From: Candidatus Gastranaerophilales bacterium
Lineage (GTDB): Bacteria > Cyanobacteriota > Vampirovibrionia > Gastranaerophilales > Gastranaerophilaceae
Reading direction: 5' to 3'
Length of the DNA stretch: 23,771 nt
Assembly (NCBI GenBank): GCA_910587375.1
Contig: CAJULR010000016.1
Location: forward strand, 1-23,771
Below, piece by piece: positions 7,521 to 15,114 of this stretch. Position numbers and translations under genes: made by a program. The notes below the pieces were generated by a model. It was not told the DNA's origin, made no database searches, and saw nothing but the letters and a program-made list of their open reading frames with translations. The number at the start of each line of letters is the position of its first letter. Positions within the stretch are counted from its first letter, which is position 1.

Positions 7521-8625
7521 CTATGGCCTCTTTCAGATTTTTTGAAGATTTTTCATACAATTTATCGACATATTTTTTTAAATTATCTTGCATAATGGCA
7601 TATTCAGCCGCGCTCATATTAATTCCCTGCTCCATAGCTTCAGAATAATTTTCAGCACCTTTGTATATAATTGAATTATTGGTGTCAAAACCATTTATTG
7701 GGGCGAATTTTTCCGCAATTAAACATGGCTTTAAAAAACCATAAATAAGCTGAAAATTACCGCTTGTGCCAGTTGTAATATACCTTAAGTGCCGCTCGTT
7801 ATCATCATCGTATGAAGTTAAAAGGAAATCTGCTTTTTCAATTTCTTTGTACATCTTGTCAAACGGCAATCTTCCTTTTATATCAAAATATTTTCGGATT
7901 TCTTTTGGAATGTCTTTTATTTTTCCTTTGCCAACAACTGTCACCTTAAAATTTGTAACACCTTTTTTATGCAGCCTCAAAACAGCGTCAATGATTGTGT
8001 CATTATTTTTCTTTCTTGGTTTAATTACCCCAACTGTTAAAAAATTTACAATATCCACATTTTTTAATGTCACATCAATATTGCCAAAATAATGCGGATT
8101 TACAGCCACAGGCTTTGCCCCTTTGTAGTCCATCTCGCGAAGCATTATAATTTTGCCATCGAAAGTTCCCGCGTCCACAGAATCTTTTAAGTCGTGTTCC
8201 ACAAAAAGCAGGTGCTTTTTATCAATTGAATCATTAAAAGCTTCATAGCATTGTTCATAATGAATACAATCACAAAGCTTTCCTGCGGTGGTTACAATTA
8301 TACCTTTAACTTTGGATAAATCTCCGTGTTTAAAAAATTTCCTTGATTCTTTTGAGGTCATTTTGTTATACGAAACATTTTCAAGATTAAACCTCGAAAA
8401 CAAGCCCTCCTTAAGCCTTTTGGGCTCAACTAAAACAGAAACGTGAAATCCAAAATCGTGTAAATATTTTACAAACCCCGGAACAACCTCTGAATGCGAA
8501 GCGCTGCAAGCCTCCCAGACAATAAAAGTATTGTCTTTTATTATTGGAGTTTTTTTGCCCCAAACAAATATATCAGAAAACTTATTTAATTTGGATTTAA
8601 TTTTTTTCCATATTTTTGGCTGCAT
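7510..8625 (-). CDS. GT-B glycosyltransferase, GT4-like and divergent
   Basis: A 371-residue protein whose C-terminal half reads like a GT4 nucleotide-sugar domain. FLTVGVIKPRKKNNDTIIDA (195-214) is the usual opening of that domain. VTVVGKGK (228-235) and GRLPFDKMYKEIEKADFLL (251-269) follow. The N-terminal half has FIVWEACSASHSEVVPGFVK (34-53), which resembles the acceptor-binding opening of GT-B enzymes. The expected ExFG.vxlEAmA-type donor motif is replaced by GTSGNFQLIYGFLKPCLIAE (286-305), so the family assignment is remote. AGGAGAG precedes the ATG. It lies between the Stealth gene and the GT8 gene and very likely works on the same glycan. Confidence 0.75.
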   Translation of the reverse strand: MQPKIWKKIKSKLNKFSDIFVWGKKTPIIKDNTFIVWEACSASHSEVVPGFVKYLHDFGFHVSVLVEPKRLKEGLFSRFNLENVSYNKMTSKESRKFFKHGDLSKVKGIIVTTAGKLCDCIHYEQCYEAFNDSIDKKHLLFVEHDLKDSVDAGTFDGKIIMLREMDYKGAKPVAVNPHYFGNIDVTLKNVDIVNFLTVGVIKPRKKNNDTIIDAVLRLHKKGVTNFKVTVVGKGKIKDIPKEIRKYFDIKGRLPFDKMYKEIEKADFLLTSYDDDNERHLRYITTGTSGNFQLIYGFLKPCLIAEKFAPINGFDTNNSIIYKGAENYSEAMEQGINMSAAEYAIMQDNLKKYVDKLYEKSSKNLKEAIDGK

Positions 8626-8662
8626 TCAACTCTCCTGGTCCTAGTGTTAGAATATAGAACAA

Positions 8663-9604
8663 CTATTTTTCAAATTCTGACTTTTCTGGAAACTTTTCTT
8701 CTAAAAGCGCTTTAATTTTCGCCCTAGCTTCGTCTGTAGATTTTCTTGAATCATTGATACACATCAATTTTGCCTTTGAATTTGCAATTTTCTTAACATT
8801 CAAAGGACGCATATCAAAATATTCAGAATCAGGAGAAACCCCTGTTAAAAAACGCTTTATCGGGTTTATTCCAATTTTTTTCAAAACCGCCTCGTTTTTA
8901 TAGAGGGAATAAAACGCAATTACACTTCTTTGAAGATCATTAAGCTTTCTAAAACGATTTCTCATTGTCACATTTGCTTCGTGCTCAAATTCTTTTAAGC
9001 ATTCGTAAAAAAGACTTTTTTTATAAGGATCGGCATTATGATGTGAAAAATAGGGAAAGCTTGCACCAAATCTATCTTTCACAAGAGAATAAGCCATAAA
9101 AACCATAGAGCCATACAAATGTTTATATTTTTTACCTAAACACAGTTTTTTATCTACACGATAAACAGGCTTGCTGTCCTTAAAGAAAAATTCAGACTCT
9201 GCTGGATTCCAAAAAAACATGTCATCATTTGCATAGATAAAATATTCCGAAAGTTCAGCTATATTTACAATTGCATTTTCTATCGTACAAGCGTTATATG
9301 TTGGAAGAGCTTCTTTTGGTAAAATCTCTGTATGGTCTACAACTCTAATCTTTTCGTTATTCAAATTAAGCCATTCTGGCCTTTGATTATCCGTAACTAT
9401 AAAAATTTTATTCACCCAGGGGATATTTTTTTGAACAGACCTTAGAGAATATTTAAGTTCGTCATTGTTAAAATATCTATACGAAGAATTTGCGTCTTTA
9501 TCGCAGTTTTGAGCCTCCGGGTCATACTTTGCTTTTTTTTCGCGCCAAACAGGGTCTTTATCGTCCACCCAGGTATAGACTAAATCTATCTTATCCAGCG
9601 CCAT
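8663..9604 (-). CDS. Stealth-family capsular polysaccharide phosphotransferase
   Basis: Stealth proteins transfer a hexose-1-phosphate from a nucleotide sugar to a glycan hydroxyl, forming sugar-phosphate-sugar links. The group includes bacterial capsule polymerases and animal GlcNAc-1-phosphotransferase. The 313-residue protein has CR1 IDLVYTWVDDKDPVW (6-20). CR2 runs from RYFNNDELKYSLRSV (43-57) through NKIFIVTDNQRPEWLN (65-80) to FIYANDDMFF (122-131). CR3 is PYFSHHNADPYKKSLF (184-199). CR4-like sequence follows near 256-290. The ATG at 9604, with GGAG upstream, is chosen because 27 further in-frame codons run back into the tRNA gene and its terminator. It heads the glycan operon directly behind the tRNA, with no free space for a promoter of its own. 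Confidence 0.9.
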   Translation of the reverse strand: MALDKIDLVYTWVDDKDPVWREKKAKYDPEAQNCDKDANSSYRYFNNDELKYSLRSVQKNIPWVNKIFIVTDNQRPEWLNLNNEKIRVVDHTEILPKEALPTYNACTIENAIVNIAELSEYFIYANDDMFFWNPAESEFFFKDSKPVYRVDKKLCLGKKYKHLYGSMVFMAYSLVKDRFGASFPYFSHHNADPYKKSLFYECLKEFEHEANVTMRNRFRKLNDLQRSVIAFYSLYKNEAVLKKIGINPIKRFLTGVSPDSEYFDMRPLNVKKIANSKAKLMCINDSRKSTDEARAKIKALLEEKFPEKSEFEK

Positions 9605-9619
9605 CTCCCTGCTCTCCAA

Positions 9620-9649
9620 ATATAAAAAACTCCCGTACAAGGGAGTTTT
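9620..9649 (-). terminator. Intrinsic terminator of the tRNA transcript
   Basis: A perfect 9-bp stem, AAAACTCCC/GGGAGTTTT (9626-9634 with 9641-9649), has a 6-base loop and is followed on the minus strand by TTATA. It starts 5 bases after the tRNA 3' end and stops 15 bases before the Stealth start codon, so read-through would be needed to transcribe the glycan genes from the tRNA promoter. Confidence 0.8.
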
Positions 9650-9654
9650 AAAAT

Positions 9655-9715
<61 letters not shown>

Positions 9716-9726
<11 letters not shown>

Positions 9727-9852
9727 GTGACGACTTCTATCTCTATTTGACCGCCCTGGGCTCGCGTTAGCTTGCGCTACCTTTCCTCTCGGCAAAACTT
9801 GACATTTAGTCAACTTCTGCCTCGGCAGAGTGCCACAGGCCCGTGACGACTT
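9716..9852 (-). repeat. Partial tRNA 5'-end duplication around a structured insert
   Basis: An exact 21-base direct repeat occurs at 9716-9736 and 9832-9852. The first copy covers the first 11 bases of the tRNA plus 10 bases upstream. The second lies 116 bases further upstream. The 95 bases between them contain CTGCC-GA-GGCAG and TTGAC-TAAAT-GTCAA hairpins, and a GGTAGCGCA segment identical to part of the tRNA D arm. The arrangement looks like an insertion flanked by a target duplication, or a decayed tandem tRNA copy. Its GC content is visibly higher than that of the flanks. Confidence 0.7.
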
Positions 9853-10066
9853 AAAGTCTATCGGTTTATTTTCAAATCTCCCGATTTCCTTAACTAAAAT
9901 ACCATTAAAATATTCAAAAAGCAAGTCTTAGAATGGCGAAAATTCAGAGGATATAGGCACAAAACAACAATTTTATAAAGCATGTGTTATAAAAAATATT
10001 TTCGTGGAATTGTATTAGAAAGTGAAAAAAGTGTAATGTTAACACTGTAAAAGAATTAAACTAAGG
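9853..10066. other. Gene-free stretch upstream of the tRNA
   Basis: No gene is supported here. On the minus strand an extended -10 candidate (TGGTATTTT, 9896-9904) with TTGCTT 17 bases upstream could drive the tRNA and its duplicated upstream copy. The rest is AT-rich sequence between that candidate and the terminator of the dehydratase gene. Confidence 0.35.
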
Positions 10067-10108
10067 TCAAAAAGGGCAAACGGGATGATTTTTCTTATCA
10101 TCCCGTTT
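10067..10108 (-). terminator. Intrinsic terminator of the upstream LeuC-family gene
   Basis: A perfect 12-bp inverted repeat, AAACGGGATGAT/ATCATCCCGTTT (10078-10089 with 10097-10108), has a 7-base loop. On the minus strand it is followed by GCCC and then a T-run. It lies 49 bases after the stop of the dehydratase gene. Confidence 0.8.
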
Positions 10109-10157
10109 CGCAATCCCAATTTTAAATGTGTCACTATACTTGCACAACAGGCAGGAA

Positions 10158-11396
10158 TTAATCTGTAATATACCCTGCAATTGCAGATTTAGCCGCAACA
10201 TACGGAGAAGCAAGGTAGATGAACCCGTTCGTATTGCCCATTCTGCCTTGGAAATTTCTGTTCTGCGTTGCAAGACAAACCTCTCCATCCCCTAGAATTC
10301 CGCCATGCACACCAACGCAAGGGCCACAGCCAGATGGAAGGAACGAAGCACCAGCCTCTACAAAAATATTCAACAAACCTTCTTGCGCCGCTTGTTTAAA
10401 GATTTTTGGCGAAGCTGGAACAATAATCAAGCGCACATCCGGATGTTTTTTCTTTCCTTTTAAAACATTTGCAACCACTCTCAAATCTTCAATTCTGCCA
10501 TTTGTGCAAGTGCCGACAAACACTTGATTAACCTTAACATTGTTCAATTCGCTTGCAGGCTTTGTATTATCAACCGTATGTGGGCATGAAACAGTGCAGG
10601 GAACATCTTCCGCTTTAATCTCGATAACCCTTTCATATTGAGCGTCTGCGTCCATTTTAATTTCTCTAAAATCAGATTCTCTGCCGTTATCCTTTAAAAA
10701 TTCAAGAGTTTTTTCATCCGTTTCAAAAAGACCGCACTTTGCACCGGCCTCAACCGCCATATTTGCAAGCGTAAACCTTTCGGCCATTGACATATTCTTA
10801 ATGGTGGAACCTGTAAATTCAAGTGCCTTATATGTTGCACCGTCTGCACCAATCATTCCTATTAAATAAAGCATTAAATCTTTGCTTGTAACATTTGGGC
10901 GAAACTCACCATTTACAACAATTTTAAAGGATTCAGGAACCTTTAACCAGGTTTTACCGAGGGCAAAAGCAACAGCAATATCCGTTGAACCCATACCTGT
11001 TGCAAAAGCGCCCAATGCGCCAGATGTACAAGTATGAGAATCAGCCCCCACAAGAATTTCCCCGGGGTTTACAAAACTTTCAATCAATCTTTGGTGGCAA
11101 ACGCCCTCGCCAATGTCAGAAAGCACAGCGCCATATTCTTTTGCAAACTCACGTATAACAAGGTGGGAATTTGAAAGCTCTTTCCTTGGGCTTGGCGCAG
11201 CATGGTCAATAAAAAGGATTGTTCTTTTTGGATTTGCAAGCTTTTCTTTACCAAGCTTTTTAAATTCTTGAATGGTTAAGGGGCCTGTGCCATCCTGCAC
11301 TGCGGCAACATCAACCTTTGCAATGACAAGCTCGCCAGGCTTTACATCATGCCCTGCGTGTTCTGAAATTATTTTTTGAGCCAAAGTCTTTGACAT
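10158..11396 (-). CDS. Aconitase-superfamily dehydratase large subunit, LeuC/HacA type (first paralogue)
   Basis: A [4Fe-4S] hydro-lyase large subunit of about 412 residues, the size of archaeal/clostridial LeuC and homoaconitase subunits. It has GADSHTCTSGALGAFATGMG (117-136), cluster ligands Cys297 in GTCTNG and Cys357/Cys360 in GCGPC, and NRNFQGRMG (379-387). The segment DHAAPSPRKELSNSH (64-78) with GEGVCHQ (97-103) differs from the DHFVPNKDIKS of the second paralogue in this window and suggests a different substrate. Candidates are isopropylmalate, homoaconitate or dimethylmalate. The start at 11396 is chosen because the promoter at 11433-11462 lies inside a longer in-frame extension. The gene is monocistronic, and no small subunit is near. 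Confidence 0.88.
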   Translation of the reverse strand: MSKTLAQKIISEHAGHDVKPGELVIAKVDVAAVQDGTGPLTIQEFKKLGKEKLANPKRTILFIDHAAPSPRKELSNSHLVIREFAKEYGAVLSDIGEGVCHQRLIESFVNPGEILVGADSHTCTSGALGAFATGMGSTDIAVAFALGKTWLKVPESFKIVVNGEFRPNVTSKDLMLYLIGMIGADGATYKALEFTGSTIKNMSMAERFTLANMAVEAGAKCGLFETDEKTLEFLKDNGRESDFREIKMDADAQYERVIEIKAEDVPCTVSCPHTVDNTKPASELNNVKVNQVFVGTCTNGRIEDLRVVANVLKGKKKHPDVRLIIVPASPKIFKQAAQEGLLNIFVEAGASFLPSGCGPCVGVHGGILGDGEVCLATQNRNFQGRMGNTNGFIYLASPYVAAKSAIAGYITD

Positions 11397-11432
11397 ACTT
11401 TTAAATTCCTCTATAAAATTCTTACTGTAACT

Positions 11433-11462
11433 ATTATATTTAAAAAAGGGTAAAAAATGCAA
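11433..11462 (-). promoter_or_regulatory. Promoter of the first LeuC-family gene
   Basis: A perfect TATAAT (11433-11438, minus strand) sits 18 bases after TTGCAT (11457-11462), predicting initiation near 11426 and a leader of about 30 bases. A second TATAAT is at 11463-11468. GAGGA occurs 11 bases before the ATG. The divergent patatin-like gene starts about 100 bases away. Confidence 0.5.
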
Positions 11463-11535
11463 ATTATACAATTGTTTTAAAATATGCACTTCATATGGGA
11501 TAGGAATTTTTTTAAAAAAAGTATAGAATAAGAAA

Positions 11536-12753
11536 ATGGAAAAGAAAAAAACTGAATATTTTTGTATATTAGGAGGCGGCGGTATAAGGGGCTGTTCTTA
11601 CACAGGCACCTTAAAAGCCATTGAAGAATTAGGCCTTAACGTTACAGGCTGGGCTGGTTCATCCATAGGTGCAGTTGTTGCAACGCTTCATGTTGCAGGA
11701 TATAACACAAAAGAGATTAACAAAGTTTTTGAAGATTTAAATATGGACTTTTTCAAAGACATAAACTTCAGCTTTGGCAAAGACTTTGCGCTTTCAAGAG
11801 GCGATTATTTTTACGAATGGATAAAAGATAAAATCGAAAGCAAATTTTACAAAGAAAATTACGTCAAAGGCAAAATGGAACCTGTGACCTTTGAAAAGCT
11901 TGGAAAAGAACTTGTGATTTTTTCTGTCAATTTGAGATATTTAGATTTCCATGAATTTTCAAAACAAAAAACTCCAAACGCCGAAGTTGCAGGCGCGGTC
12001 AGAGCTTCTGTGAGCATGCCAGGGCTATATAAACCCGTAATGAATGGCAGCGATTGCCTTGTGGATGGCGACCTTATAAAGTGCGCCCCACTTTGGCGCG
12101 TAAGCGAAACAATCAGAAACAATGAAGCAAGAATTTTAGAATTTCGCCTTGAAGACAATGAAACAGAAAAAAATATAACAGGAACTGCAAGCTACCTAAA
12201 CGCCGTATATAACACGGTTTCAGGCTTTGCAACAGACTATATTATAGATTTATACAAAGATAAAGACAAGTTTGACTATATTAAAATCAACTTGCCGGAT
12301 GTTTCTGTTGTGGATTTTATGATTTCAGCTGACAAAAAAGCAAATATGGCGCAAATTGGCTATGAAACCACAATAAAATATTTTACAGAAACCTATCCCA
12401 CAAAAAAGAAACATCTTTTTGACACATATTACGAAATTGAGCTTCTTATGATGAAAATACAAAAACTTATTGAAGGAGATAAAATCAAGGCCGCATATGT
12501 AGTTTTGATGGAATTAATGTCTTTTCTTTGCGAAAATAAAAAATTTATCGACATTAAAATCTACGATAAAATTTTAAATTTCAAAAATATATTTAAAGAA
12601 AACTATAAAATCTCAAAATTCTTGTTTTTAAATGGCTATGCACTTGGCGAAATTCACTTTGTAAAGGCCCTATGTAAAGAACTTATCACAATTTTGAGCG
12701 AAAAAACAAAAGAGCTAAAACCGGAAAATGAATCTGCCGTGCTTGTACAGTAA
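11536..12753 (+). CDS. Patatin-like phospholipase
   Basis: A lipid acyl hydrolase of the RssA/patatin family, with a Ser-Asp catalytic dyad. The 405-residue protein shows the oxyanion-hole loop GGGGIRG (13-19), the nucleophile elbow GSSIG (41-45, Ser43) and the catalytic Asp177 in VDGD. RASVSMPGLYKPV (156-168) is also typical. The patatin domain occupies roughly residues 8-235; the remaining 170 residues are a Lys-rich, probably helical extension with no motif I recognise. No signal peptide is visible, so it is probably cytoplasmic or host-delivered. No good Shine-Dalgarno precedes the ATG, and a TATAGAAT sequence lies 5-12 bases upstream, so the message may have a very short leader. It converges on the carboxypeptidase gene with only 15 bases between stops. 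Confidence 0.92.
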   Translation: MEKKKTEYFCILGGGGIRGCSYTGTLKAIEELGLNVTGWAGSSIGAVVATLHVAGYNTKEINKVFEDLNMDFFKDINFSFGKDFALSRGDYFYEWIKDKIESKFYKENYVKGKMEPVTFEKLGKELVIFSVNLRYLDFHEFSKQKTPNAEVAGAVRASVSMPGLYKPVMNGSDCLVDGDLIKCAPLWRVSETIRNNEARILEFRLEDNETEKNITGTASYLNAVYNTVSGFATDYIIDLYKDKDKFDYIKINLPDVSVVDFMISADKKANMAQIGYETTIKYFTETYPTKKKHLFDTYYEIELLMMKIQKLIEGDKIKAAYVVLMELMSFLCENKKFIDIKIYDKILNFKNIFKENYKISKFLFLNGYALGEIHFVKALCKELITILSEKTKELKPENESAVLVQ

Positions 12754-12768
12754 AACGGCTGATGGCAA

Positions 12769-14217
12769 TTATTCAAACAAATGAATACCGTTAACTATGT
12801 CATCTTCAAGGCCTTTTACAACAGAAGCCCTTTCTTCAAAGTTTTGAATTATTATTGCAAAGGCATATTCTGTGCCATTTAAAGCAGTAATATACCCGAC
12901 AAGAGAGCTTACCCCAAAAATTGTCCCGGTTTTTGCCTTTAAATTTCCAGCCAAATCTCTCATCCTGCGAGAAAGAGTCCCTTCACCCGAAGTTGCCATA
13001 TAGCTTTTAATTGAAGAGTTTTCATTCAAATATAAAAGTGCCTTAGTCATCCAAGCCGTACTTAAAGTGTTATACCTTGAAACGCCTGAAGCGTCTTTAA
13101 GATTTATTTTATGAGTATCAAGGCTTGCGTTTTTATAATAGTCAAAAAACATCAACCTGCCCGCTTCAAAACTCCCCCCTTTTATGCCATTAAGATTAAC
13201 TGTAACGCCTTCTTTAGCGGCAGCTTTTTTGTTGTCACCCGCCTGGGTTTCTTTTGCTTTTTCAGCTTTTTGGGCCTCACTAAGCCATTTTGCGCCGGCA
13301 ACTTTAAACGTCACCTCTGTTGCAAAATTATTGCTCGTTTTTAAAATATAGGTTAAAACCTCACCCAAAGGACGCCTAAATGAGGCTATTCTTTTAGCAT
13401 TTTCTGGAACTTTTTTTGGATAAAAAGGCTTTGAATAAGAAATTCCATTATTATCAAGCGCCTTTCGAAGCTTAACCGTGAAAAAACGTGCCGTGTCTAA
13501 AACAGGAAAAGTTTTTACAGTGTCTTTTGAAAGGGTGCCGTTTAAAGAAACAATTCCTGACGTTTCACCATAATTCAGAGATGGCAAAATCTCTGTCTTA
13601 TTTCCGATTTCAAGCTCATTAATAAAGGAAAACCGATAATCATTATTTTGAAAAATATCAACGCCCTTGCCGTTTTTTGAAAGCGCAAAATTCACCTTAA
13701 CCGTGTTATTATCCACAATATAAGGAGAAATTTTGGGTGCATTTGGCCAATAATCATCCACAGTCCAGCCATCAGGATAAGGAACCTTGTCTATTATTGA
13801 ATCGTCGATATAAAAATTTTTAATCTTACCGCCATAAGCTACTTTCAGGCTTTTTGCAAGAGTATTCAAGTCTGCAGTTGTTAAAAGCGGGTCGCCGCCA
13901 AGTTTTAAATAAATATTTTTATCATCATCGATATAAACAACGGTTTCAAAATGATATTTATCACCAAGCGTTCCAAGGGCCGCGGCCATCGTAAAAACCT
14001 TAAGAGAAGAGGCTGGGTTTAAAAATGTGTTCGCACGCCTAGAAAAAACAGTATTATTTGTTTTTAAATCCGCCACATCCACTGAAATTATTGAATTTCT
14101 GCTAAGTTCCGTATTATCAATAGCCTTTGCAATAGAATTCAAAGGCGCAGCAAATACGCTTGCTCCAAAAAAGAACATGGACAAAAATATTATTAAATTT
14201 ACAATTTGCCGCTTCAT
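12769..14217 (-). CDS. dacB: D-alanyl-D-alanine carboxypeptidase/endopeptidase, PBP4 type (peptidase S13)
   Basis: A periplasmic peptidoglycan hydrolase that trims or cuts D-Ala-containing peptides. A signal peptide is clear (MKRQIVNLIIFLSMFFFGAS, cleavage probably near VFAAP). Counting from a GTG nine bases further upstream, the SxxK motif is SSLK (73-76), SxN is SNN (298-300) and KTG is at 432-434. The S13-typical DASGVSRYN occurs at 378-386. About 480 residues matches PBP4 with its extra domains. A Lys/Ala/Glu-rich stretch (about 315-340) looks like a flexible insertion. The ATG at 14217 overlaps the nitrilase stop in ATGA. The GTG at 14226 has a closer GGAG and is a possible alternative start. 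Confidence 0.93.
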   Translation of the reverse strand: MKRQIVNLIIFLSMFFFGASVFAAPLNSIAKAIDNTELSRNSIISVDVADLKTNNTVFSRRANTFLNPASSLKVFTMAAALGTLGDKYHFETVVYIDDDKNIYLKLGGDPLLTTADLNTLAKSLKVAYGGKIKNFYIDDSIIDKVPYPDGWTVDDYWPNAPKISPYIVDNNTVKVNFALSKNGKGVDIFQNNDYRFSFINELEIGNKTEILPSLNYGETSGIVSLNGTLSKDTVKTFPVLDTARFFTVKLRKALDNNGISYSKPFYPKKVPENAKRIASFRRPLGEVLTYILKTSNNFATEVTFKVAGAKWLSEAQKAEKAKETQAGDNKKAAAKEGVTVNLNGIKGGSFEAGRLMFFDYYKNASLDTHKINLKDASGVSRYNTLSTAWMTKALLYLNENSSIKSYMATSGEGTLSRRMRDLAGNLKAKTGTIFGVSSLVGYITALNGTEYAFAIIIQNFEERASVVKGLEDDIVNGIHLFE

Positions 14218-15071
14218 CTTAAACACGAAACTCCAATTTCAGCATATTTCGGACAAAAACCAAAGTCATTCACTCTCCTGTTTAAAAGGTTTGGATAAGT
14301 TTCCCTTGTCTTTTTTACAACATCTGTATCAACCGTTTCGTATATAAAGCCTTCTTCCTCGCCCAAAACGGCAACTGTTTCCCCCAATGGTTCCACCAAA
14401 AGAGAAAAACCGGAATTATAGATAGCGTCTTTTATAAGCCCCGTCTGGGAAAGCGCCAAAAAATAAGATTGGTTTTCAACTGCACGCGCTTTTGCCATAG
14501 CTTCATACTGCGCTCGCCTTGTTTTTGGCCAAGCGGAAAGATTTACAAGCATATCCGGCACATTTTTACTTGCAATATAGCTTCTGAATAATTCAGGAAA
14601 TCTAATATCATAACAAATTGAAAGCCCAATTTTTAACCCCTCAATATTTACAATTAAAGGTTTATCTCCCGGCCTTACAGCCTCTGCTTCGCCATCCGGG
14701 GAATATAGATGGATTTTATCGTACATAGCGCAAACAGCGCCGCTTCTATCTATCACAGGACACGTATTTTTATACCCATCATCTGTTTTTCTTATATAAG
14801 AACCACCCACAATGTTTGTATTGTATTTTTTTGCCAAATTTGACAAAAAATCAAGAGCAGTCTCGTTTTTTTCTGCACATCTTTGGAAACACTCAGTATC
14901 CCAACCAAGTGTCCAAACTTCAGGTAGAAATATAATATCGGGCTTATTTCCTTTAGCACCCGGAGTTAATCCGGCATAAAAACGCTCCAATAAAGACGCG
15001 ACTTTTGAACAATTTGAGTCAAAATCTGCGCAAAGCGCGCTCATTTGAACAGCCAAAATGTTTTTTTTCAT
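14214..15071 (-). CDS. Nitrilase-superfamily carbon-nitrogen hydrolase, omega-amidase-like
   Basis: A cytoplasmic amidase with the Glu-Lys-Cys triad: Glu51 in FLPEVW, Lys119 in YDKIHLY and Cys153 in SICYDIRFPELF. The 285-residue length and the NLSAWPKTR (177-185) and ARAVENQSYFLALSQTG (195-211) segments fit the Nit2/YafV omega-amidase branch, which hydrolyses alpha-ketoglutaramate and alpha-ketosuccinamate. Other small-amide specificities cannot be excluded. GAGG precedes the ATG. It lies 43 bases after the second LeuC-family gene and overlaps the carboxypeptidase gene by 4 bases. A keto-acid amidase next to a dehydratase of the 2-oxo-acid or leucine pathway is suggestive but not proof of a joint pathway. 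Confidence 0.88.
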   Translation of the reverse strand: MKKNILAVQMSALCADFDSNCSKVASLLERFYAGLTPGAKGNKPDIIFLPEVWTLGWDTECFQRCAEKNETALDFLSNLAKKYNTNIVGGSYIRKTDDGYKNTCPVIDRSGAVCAMYDKIHLYSPDGEAEAVRPGDKPLIVNIEGLKIGLSICYDIRFPELFRSYIASKNVPDMLVNLSAWPKTRRAQYEAMAKARAVENQSYFLALSQTGLIKDAIYNSGFSLLVEPLGETVAVLGEEEGFIYETVDTDVVKKTRETYPNLLNRRVNDFGFCPKYAEIGVSCLR

Positions 15072-15114
15072 TCAAAAGCCTCTTTCTAACTTTACTAAGC
15101 CCGCCCACAAACCT

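Noticed and set aside
11397..11489. N-terminal 31-codon extension of the first LeuC-family protein
   Set aside because: The extension contains the TATAAT promoter and is not LeuC-like; the family start MSKTLAQKIISEHAG begins at 11396.
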